Source: Argyresthia goedartella (taxonomy: Eukaryota; Arthropoda; Insecta; Lepidoptera; Argyresthiidae). Taken from it: a stretch of 64,000 bases of DNA. Below are positions 35,601 to 44,600 of this stretch, one piece after another (the stretch's first letter is position 1; every line of letters begins with the position of its first letter). The notes beneath the pieces were generated by a model. That model worked only from the letters and a program-made list of their open reading frames with translations. It searched no databases and was not told where the DNA came from. The stretch covers positions 32,428,703 to 32,492,702 of the forward strand of contig OX463822.1 of assembly GCA_949825045.1 (NCBI GenBank), written 5' to 3'. The position numbers were made by a program, and so were the translations under genes.

Positions 35601-38600
35601 ACCAAATTACCTCCACCAGGAGTAGAACAACTAAAATTGGTGGTCTGGACGGTTGTGGCTGGTCCAAGTACGTAAATGATTGGTCCACGGAAGATCTCCT
35701 CCTTCTCGAATCATCTTGGAGGAGATCTACACTAAAAACATACAAACCAGTGTGGGAAAGATGGTGTCGATGGGCGTCGGAACATAAGGTCGCAATTGAC
35801 AACCCTGGTCCGAGCTCATTAGTTAAAACCTATGTCACCTTTACAGAATAGAGAAACTAGCACCTAGATCTATAGCTCTTCACAAATCTGTAGTCGCTAA
35901 TTTCAGTGACCCACTCCGAGGTGAAGAAATCAGTCGTCATCCTCTAATCAAGCGAACTTTAAGGGGAATATTTGCAGACACGCCATCCGTCAAGAAAGCA
36001 ATATCCTGGGAAATTAAAGACTTAGTATTTTTTTTTAAAGACATACCAGTTAGACGAAACTAATCTCTTTTCTGTCTCAAGACATACAGCAGTGCTTCTT
36101 CTTTTAGCTACAAGTAGAAGGGTTCATGACCTAACACTATTGAGCCTAGAACCTGACGCCTTTGAGGATAAAGGAAATGAATTAGTATTTTGGCCAAAGT
36201 TCGGTTCAAAAACGGACACTACCGCATACAGACAATCTGGATGGCTTTTAAAGGAGAACGCACAAGATGACACGGGGAAACTAGATTTAGTTCGATGGGT
36301 ACGACTTCTCATAAGTGTATCTGAATACCGAAGAGTGTGTGGCCTGGTCAACTTGTTTATCACCACCAGGGGTAAGGTAGTGGGTGCCTCCCGTACTATT
36401 ATAGCTGGCTGGATACGAACACTTTTTAAAGAAGCCGGTATATCTGCATCAGCAGGTTCATTCAGAGCAGCAGTAGCCACCCACAACTGGACTACGAATC
36501 ATTCCAACATTGACGAGATTCTTCGGAGGGGAAATTGGAGGTCACAAAACACATTCCTTAAACATTATTACAAAGAAGTTGCTGTCAGAAGCATACAAAA
36601 CTTTAATACTTTAAGTGATTCTTTTTCTGCAATTTAATTGGCAACCGTATTAGAATTATAATTTTGTAATGGCTAGAGATACATATATATTTTATTTGTG
36701 CAATTTTCATGAGAATAAATGATAACCTATTACTATTCAAATAGTTTCTCTTACTATGGACATCTTTGATACATCCGCAAGTTAACAGTCACAGTACGCC
36801 TTAGCAGCGCCGGCAGATAGTAAACACGTCTCATATGTGGTTCAAGCGTAGGCTCGAACACCTAAATAGAACCGTTTTTCCCCCGAAGGGTATAAAACGG
36901 ATATTTAGGTTTCAGCCGTAGCTTGAACCACACCTGAAGATCCTTGCCGGCTCTAGTACTGGCAAACACGGCCGCCGCGCGCTGCCTCGGCGTCACTGTC
37001 ATGGCGGCCAAGAGAAGATAGCAATAGCGGGCGAACTGCTCGCACACGTCATTTATTGAATGGATTGATTGAACGAAAACGAAATACTGACCGAATATTG
37101 AACGTAATCTCATATGTGGTTCAAGCTACGGCTGAAACCTAAATATCCGTTTTATACCCTTCGGGGGGAAAACGGTTCTATTATCTGTGCAATAAAGAAT
37201 ATGACTATGAAAAGTAATTATCGCATTCCATCAGCCGTGAATGGAACTGAAAGATACAGACAGGTCGAAAAAAAAAAACAGGGAAAAACTATCGAACGGA
37301 TTTTGAAGAGACTTGGTGGGGAGATAGATTATAACATGTATTAACTTGAAGGCAAGCGCGGGGCGCTAGCTCATAATGTGTTTCATATTACACACGGGTG
37401 CTGCTCGCCATGCTTGAACTTGGCTTGACACGCTGCGTGTTTTCGCGATAAAACCAATACCTACTTATTTTTTGTATTGTATATTAGAAATAAATCAAAT
37501 AACTATAAAGTAAAGATAACATATTTATGTTCTAACTTTTGGTCTTACCAAGTAAACATTACCCCGGCAATCCAATGTACTTATATAAGGTTATTAGCAA
37601 CTAACTAGTACCTATCAAACTCAAAAAAATGTTCAAATGTAAAGCAACATCATTATTAAATGATGAACGGGGTCCACCAGTTACATAAAAGTAAATAAAA
37701 AGCCGATGACGATGATGACTGACGATGCACTTTGCGGATTTTTAATTTCATTTCGGTTATATTTACAGACTTAATAAATATTTGCCCAAAAAATAAAAAG
37801 CCTCGATCGAAACCAGTTCCATACAAGTAAAAAAAGCCTCGTACGGAACCAATTCCGAAACTCCGGTTCCATATGGCCGAAGGGTCTTGAGAACTTGTTG
37901 AAAGTACTTTTTATGAGAAAACGGTTTATCCTACATACAAGTTTTGATAACCGTTTCTGTGGAAAATTTGTGTAGGTATTTTTTTGTTTTAATAATTTTT
38001 TCGTAGTCCTAACGGCAACTGATATAAATAGAAAAAAAAAATTTTTCAAGATGAAAAGAGAGTGCTAATATCAAAATAATGTTTCTGAAAGGTCAAACAA
38101 AGAGATTGGGACTACTTCAACACCTGCATCATCATCATCAAGGAGCACATGTTTGTACATTACATTTGAAAGCCGGCTACTAGGTACTAAGCAGATATTT
38201 CGAAAGTAATTGTAATTTTAAAATACTTACAAATCCACTCTTGGTCAGCACAGCTTCTATGATGCCCGCATTGAAGGTAGCACAGTTCAGAGATCCCTTG
38301 TCCTTCGGGACACTAATGTATTTGTTGACCTGGAAACATACGGACAGATGTATTGAATAACTGGTAGACCTGCACCCGTAGCATGCCGGGCGCGGAAATC
38401 AGGAACTTGGCCCAGGGATTTCAAGTCGAATCCCTAATCGATTTCAGTGAAATGTCAAAAATACATGTTAGTTTTTTGCCCTGCCCCCTTCCTCACCGCA
38501 CCTAGTTTATACTAAAATTTAGAGCCAAATTGGTTGCCCGAATACTAAAGTTAGGTTGTGTTAGGTCACAACTTTAATTTCTTCTGTGACCACATTTAGT

Positions 38601-41600
38601 TTCACAGAACCGTATTGGTTGCTTATTTGGCATTTATTTTCGACCAGCAAAGTTATGCTTATTATATTTTAAGACCAATGAGGCTTTAGTCCGCAACCCC
38701 AAACTGTTTTGGCGCTTCGCTAAGGACATGCGCCGTGATCATGGTTTCCCGGCGCAGATCTCGTATGGCGCCAAAACGGCTAACAGTGCTCAGGAGGCTT
38801 GTGAGATCTTTCTAGAATATTTTTTGTCTGTGTATGTGGACTCGAACCACCGCTCTTCACCACCTTCTGGCGGCACAAATGATCTGAGCTGTGTGGGTGC
38901 CATTGAATTAACTAGCAATCTTGTCCTTAAGTACCTCAAAAACATTGACACTAATAAGGGCGCAGGGCACGACCGGATCCCACCGATTTTCATTAGAAAT
39001 TGTTCCGATCAACTCGCCGTCCCTTTGTGTATGCTGTTCCGGAGGTCACTAGACGAGAGGTGTTTCCCCACACGTTGGAAAATGGCGTATATTGTACCCA
39101 TACACAAAGGTGGTCCAAAAACCAAAGCAGAACAATATCGCCCGGTCTCAATACTGCCAGTTTTTAGTAAACTGCTGGAACTTATAGTCCATGATCAGGT
39201 GTATCCCATTTTAGCGCGTAGTATTCCTCCAGCCCAGCATGGCTTTATGCGTAAAAGATCTACTACATCAAATTTGGCAGAATTCGTAGGATCAGTGACC
39301 GGTTTTATGGATAAGGGCTACCAGGTCGATACTATATACACCGATTACTCTAAGTGTTTCGATCGGCTGAGGCATGACATCATCCTTTTTAAGCTGGAAC
39401 AAGTCGGTGTACATGGAGATCTGCTCAGATGGTTTGAGTCTTACCTCCGTAACCGTAGTCAAGCTGTCCCAATTGGCTGCCATTGCTTGCGATTTGCTCC
39501 AATCCCCTCAGGCGTGCCTCAAGGATCCCATCTGGGGCCACTTCTATTCAATGTCTGTCTGTATGATATAGCATCTTGTTTTAGATCCGCCAGTTGCCTT
39601 ATGTATGCCGACGACACCAAGATATTTATGCCCGTATCAAGTTCCTCAGATTGCCACAGATTGCAGGAAGATCTGGACCGACTTTGCGAGTACTGTAGTC
39701 TCAACAGCTTAGATCTAAATCCCAAAAAGTGTCAACTAATCACGTTTACTAGAAAAACATCTAATCTAACACACCAATATATTCTAAATGACCACCCCAT
39801 TGAACGTGTCTCCAAGGTTAGGGATCTTGGGGTTATAATGGACTCTAAACTTTTATTCATACATCATTACGAACATATTATAGCGAAAGCTTTTAAAATG
39901 CTTGGATTCGTAAATCGTGTGACGAGGCCGCTGCGTTCACCACTTGCTTTTAAATTACTTTATTTTGCCTACGTTCGCAGTGTGCTGGAATATGCGTCGC
40001 CGGTATGGTCACCATCCTACCAGTCGCATAAAATCAGAATTGAGTCGGTTCAGAAAGCGTTCATGAGGCAACTCCAGATTAGATATGACGGGTCTTCGGT
40101 GGACTATGATGAGGGCCTTACTCGACATTCTATGGCTTCCCTGGAGAGCAGGAGGATGCTGGCAGATCAGAAACTTCTTCATGACGTCATCAACAACAGA
40201 CTGTACAATGAGTGGCTGGTGAGGTCAGTGCTGCTGCGCATCGCCCCAGCGCGGTCGCGTCGCCACACACCGGCGCTGCTTGGGTACGAGCGCGCGCACA
40301 CCAACTATGCCTCCAATTCACCGCTAAATAGGAGCATTGATATGTACGAGAAACACTTTGCGGGGGCCGATGTCTTTTACCTGAACCGGACTCAATTTAT
40401 ATCACAGGTTTGTGCGAATATAAGGTCAATCAAATTAGATAATTGATAATCAAAAATAAACAACAATCAATAACATTTATTCAAGGAAATTGAACTCTCT
40501 CATTTGACATAGAAACACCTCATATCCACACACATATTACATACCCTCTCTCTCTCTCTCACACACACACACACATACACATATACAAACACATACCTTA
40601 TTATATATAATGTAAAATTACCTTTTATACATATGTTTTATGATCTAAAAATCCTCATCATAATTTATAAAGGATATGTTTCGTAATTGGCATTATCCAT
40701 TTATATCAGTGTTATTTTTATCGAATTAATTACTTATGCTGTGAAACATCAACAAACAAATACATAAATAAATAAATAAATATGTAAATATCTACAGTAA
40801 TAAAGTACTTTGACTATTGACTATTGATTAATGTCTTTTCTTTTGCAATTGGAAAAAGAACAGCTTTTTTTTCAGACTACCCTATAAATTCTATTATATT
40901 ATTTGCCCAACGCTTGGCTACTAGAAATCTTGCCCAAACTGTCACTCTGCTATACCCGAATTAAACAGGACATTTTTCTTCCTGTCTAAAATATCTTCTC
41001 CCTCTCTCCTTACCTCTGCCAATCCTAATATATCCCAACAAAATGTATCTAACGCGTTTTCAAATTCGATCATGCTTTCTTCGGTCTAAAAGTGCGTACA
41101 TTGTATGTAATAATATGAAGCTTATCGGAATCCTTATTCATAGCTGATGAGGTAAAGCCGTGTTCTGCACTTCGTCGGTAAGCGGCAAGCTTAAGGTCCG
41201 GTTTGATGATGCGAGACATGGTTCTAGGTGGAATTTTCATCTCCCTAGACAAGATTTTCGCTGGCGAAGAGGATTTCTTCTCATTCGCTCAGCTACAGCT
41301 TTGATCGCCGCTGGCGTCCTGGAATCACGAGGGCGGCCGCTTCTGGGTCTGTCATCGATAGACGACATCTTACTGAATCTTTTGATGGTACGGTATACGA
41401 ATTTCATAGTAATTCCTAGGACCGTAACAGACTGAAGATCTGCACCGGCGCTTTGTTGCACTTGTGTAGAGCTATAACAGCGACTCGGTTTTCTTTCACG
41501 CCCCACTCCATTCTTCTGCTTGGATTTATGCCGGCAAGTGAGGCTTTTCCCAAAGCGCAAAGCCTATTTATGTCATAGAAAAACAAAAACATATCAAATG

Positions 41601-44600
41601 ACATTCGGTTTTCTGAATGTTTTTATTCAAAAGTTTGGGACAGTATTTATGGCCAGACTAGTTATATGTATTATTATTGCAATCATATTTAAGAAAAAAT
41701 AAAGAAAGTAACAAAAAATATACATTTTAATTTCCAAGTTACAACTTCCAAAACGCTTCAGAGGTCAGGGCGTCGCTTGTGTCATCACGAGTTTGAAAAC
41801 AATTAACAAAACTTTAAAAAACTAATTTTCCTAATCTTAAAAAAAAAACATGAACTCTCACTTACATAATCTACGTTTATGCACTCCTTTCTGCTATGAT
41901 GGTATAAAATGGCGGATTGCTGTATCTTGTTGTTTGTTTATTATTATGAAAATAAATCCTGGTTTTGTATTTTAGGGCTCAATTTGGTCAGGTACAAACA
42001 TTATTTTGGTGATTTTGAGTTGCACTGCACTTATAATATGGTCAATAATATGCAGGAAAAACCTTTCTGACACAACATTTGATAAAATTTAGGTACTTAC
42101 TAAAGCATCCTTCTCAATGATGTAGTAAGTCCTCTCATCATCGTTGGCATGTTCCAGTTTATCAGCTTCTTTGCCAAAAAGAGTCTGTGGAATTGATAAA
42201 AAATCATTAAACATTTTGAAACTTTGAAAAATCAAAGTTGTTTTCAGAAATATGATGATACGTTATTTGACAAGGTAGTCCAATAAATCTCATGAAATGT
42301 GTCTCAAGCTGAACCTATTTCAACAAAAACGTTCGACAGTATCAGAATTGTATATTTCCAACAGTTGTATTTTATAAACGCAAGATTGTGTTAAAAAAAC
42401 AGCATTTGACTATGATGTCACATATTTCATACAACACGTGAAGAAAATAGCAGGTTTCAATAAATCTATTTGGACTAGCAGTCAAATACCGTATTATCTG
42501 TCTCTTGAAAGGAGATGTGCCAAACCTCTGAGAAGCAAAGGATCATTCAATTCTGGCTATGTGTTGGTGTAACGTCTGGACTCTGTCTGCGAAATTGTGT
42601 GATGCCCAATACACTCTAAGTAAATTTAGATACTTATAACTATTTCAATTTAAATATTTCATATAATCATAAATTAACAAACTACCTAATAATACTACCA
42701 CGCAGTAAAATAAAAATACTACCTGGCCTGATTACAGGCCACTGTACACTTAACAAACACTTGAAAATTACAGGTGCAACAGACAGCTCTCTATGCAGGG
42801 ATGCATGGAAGTGGATGAGACCGTGGAGCATGCTGCTTGCGTGCCCATCCACCATTGAAACCAGGATGGCAATTCGGGGTGAAACGACAACGCCCTCGGA
42901 GCTCCTAGAACATCCAGGCCTCCTACTCCAGCTTGTGCAGGATATGGGCTGATTAGAATGGCTGAATTAGAAGAGTGGGTGCAGAGGATATGCACAAAGG
43001 CCCCGCTCAAGTGGGCCAGGTGCATGCACTACCACCCCCCCGAAGAAGAAGAAGCAGATGGGGCTATTGTTATAATAGTAAAAGTGCTATTTCCGATACG
43101 AGAATCATGAAGAACGCAATAGAAAAGGTCTTACGGTGGTGTCAAGAAAAAGACCTTGACCTAAACCCAGAGAAAACAAAGCTACTACTCTTCAGGAATT
43201 ACTAGACTACAGACTAGAAGTAGTATGTGAGATTAAATACGTTTGACTGGAGAATGAATTTTGACACTCATGTAAAGTCACAGTGCGCTAAGGTCATTAG
43301 AGTCGTATTCCAATGCAAGAGAGCTGTAGGGAACAGAGAGGGAATGAGAGCCAGAGATCGCCCATTGGATCTACACGACAATCATTCCACCAAGAATTCT
43401 ACACAGATCAATTGTATGGTGGAAAAGAACAGAATTAGCAACGACGAATAAAAAACCGGCCAAGTGCAAGTCGGACTCACGCACGAAGAGTTCCACCGTA
43501 CAATGGTAGGGATGGTGTGGAGTGAATAGTTTAGATTTTACGTAGCAAAATTTTGTTTAGAAAGTTATTGGTGCGGCTACTTTCACACTCCATGTACATA
43601 ACCAAGTGCATTCATAAGTTTGTATGTGGTATTGAAAGAATTGTTGTATGGGGGCCCCCTTAAATATTTATTTTATTCTGTTTTTTTGTATTTGTTGTTA
43701 TAGCGGCAACAGAAATACATCATCTGTGAAAAATTCAACAGTCTAACTATCATGGTTCATGCGATACGGCCGGTGTCAGATGGACAGACAGACAGACAAA
43801 CAGCGGAGTCTTAGTAATAGGGACCCATTCTTACCCTTTTGGTACGGAACCCTAAAAAAGAGCTTGGCAAGGTACAAATATTGGCATATCTTATGATCAC
43901 AGGAGCCTTAAGGTCGACACCAAGGGCATCCTTAATAACAATGCTCAATCTAAACCCATTGCATGTAGAAGTAAAAAGAACAGAATGAAAATGAACAAGT
44001 GTAAAGGCAACTCTATAGACACGGGTCATGCCTCCATTGTAGAAATGTCAGGTGGAAAGTTGGCAATGCTATTGACAAACAACAATCTGATAAAGAAGGA
44101 AATACTGGAACAAGAGAAATCTGGGAAATAATAATATCTTGGTCACTATTTACACACATTGATCTAGCCCCAAACTAGGATTCCCAGTATCTTGGGTACT
44201 AGACAACGATACACTTGCACTAGCAATTAGCGTGTTCCAAGCGGAAATCTATGCCATAATGGAATGTGCTGAAGCACTAAGGGAAACACCAGAAATCAAA
44301 AACAAGACAGTAGCCATTTATTCTGACAGTCAGGCAGCTTTAAAGGCGCTGAGGCAACCAATGCATGAATCTGCACTAGTCTAAGAGTGTAAGTCGAGTG
44401 CAAGTCTTAACTCTTTGGGAAGAACATCAGAAATAATCGCATGAGTCCCCAGTCATGAAGGGATTCACAGTAACCAAAACGCAGATGAGCTGGCAAGAAA
44501 TGACACTGATGAGCGTTTTATTGAACCAGAACCAAGACTACCTATATCAGTGACTGCCACAAAGAACATCTTCAACATGATAGCTACGCGAGATGCAAAC

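Larger units (their letters stand above)
31371..37181 (+). mobile_element. DIRS-like tyrosine-recombinase retrotransposon
   Basis: Gag-like ORF, RT/RNase H and a tyrosine recombinase follow in this order, without integrase or protease. About 190-bp inverted terminal repeats lie at 31371-31562 and 36956-37147, and the right one has an extra outer segment to about 37180. An internal region at 36829-36933 is complementary first to the left outer end (38 of 40 bases) and then to the right extension. This is the diagnostic DIRS-1 layout used to rejoin a circular intermediate. No target duplication is seen, as expected. Coding frames after gag carry several frameshifts. It occupies TRAPPC5 intron 4. 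Confidence 0.92.
38660..40840 (+). mobile_element. 5'-truncated non-LTR retrotransposon
   Basis: It has a long intact RT frame, a 3' UTR with a (CT)n(CA)n tract, and a 3' end atctacagtaataaagtact followed by a (TTGACTA)n tail near 40812-40832. The same terminal motif ends the element at 26-29 kb. It lies in TRAPPC5 intron 3. The 5' boundary between 38640 and 38690 is approximate. Confidence 0.8.

Noticed and set aside
38360..38450. tRNA-like B box (caagtcgaatccc)
   Set aside because: No convincing A box or stems. It is not similar to the two SINEs.
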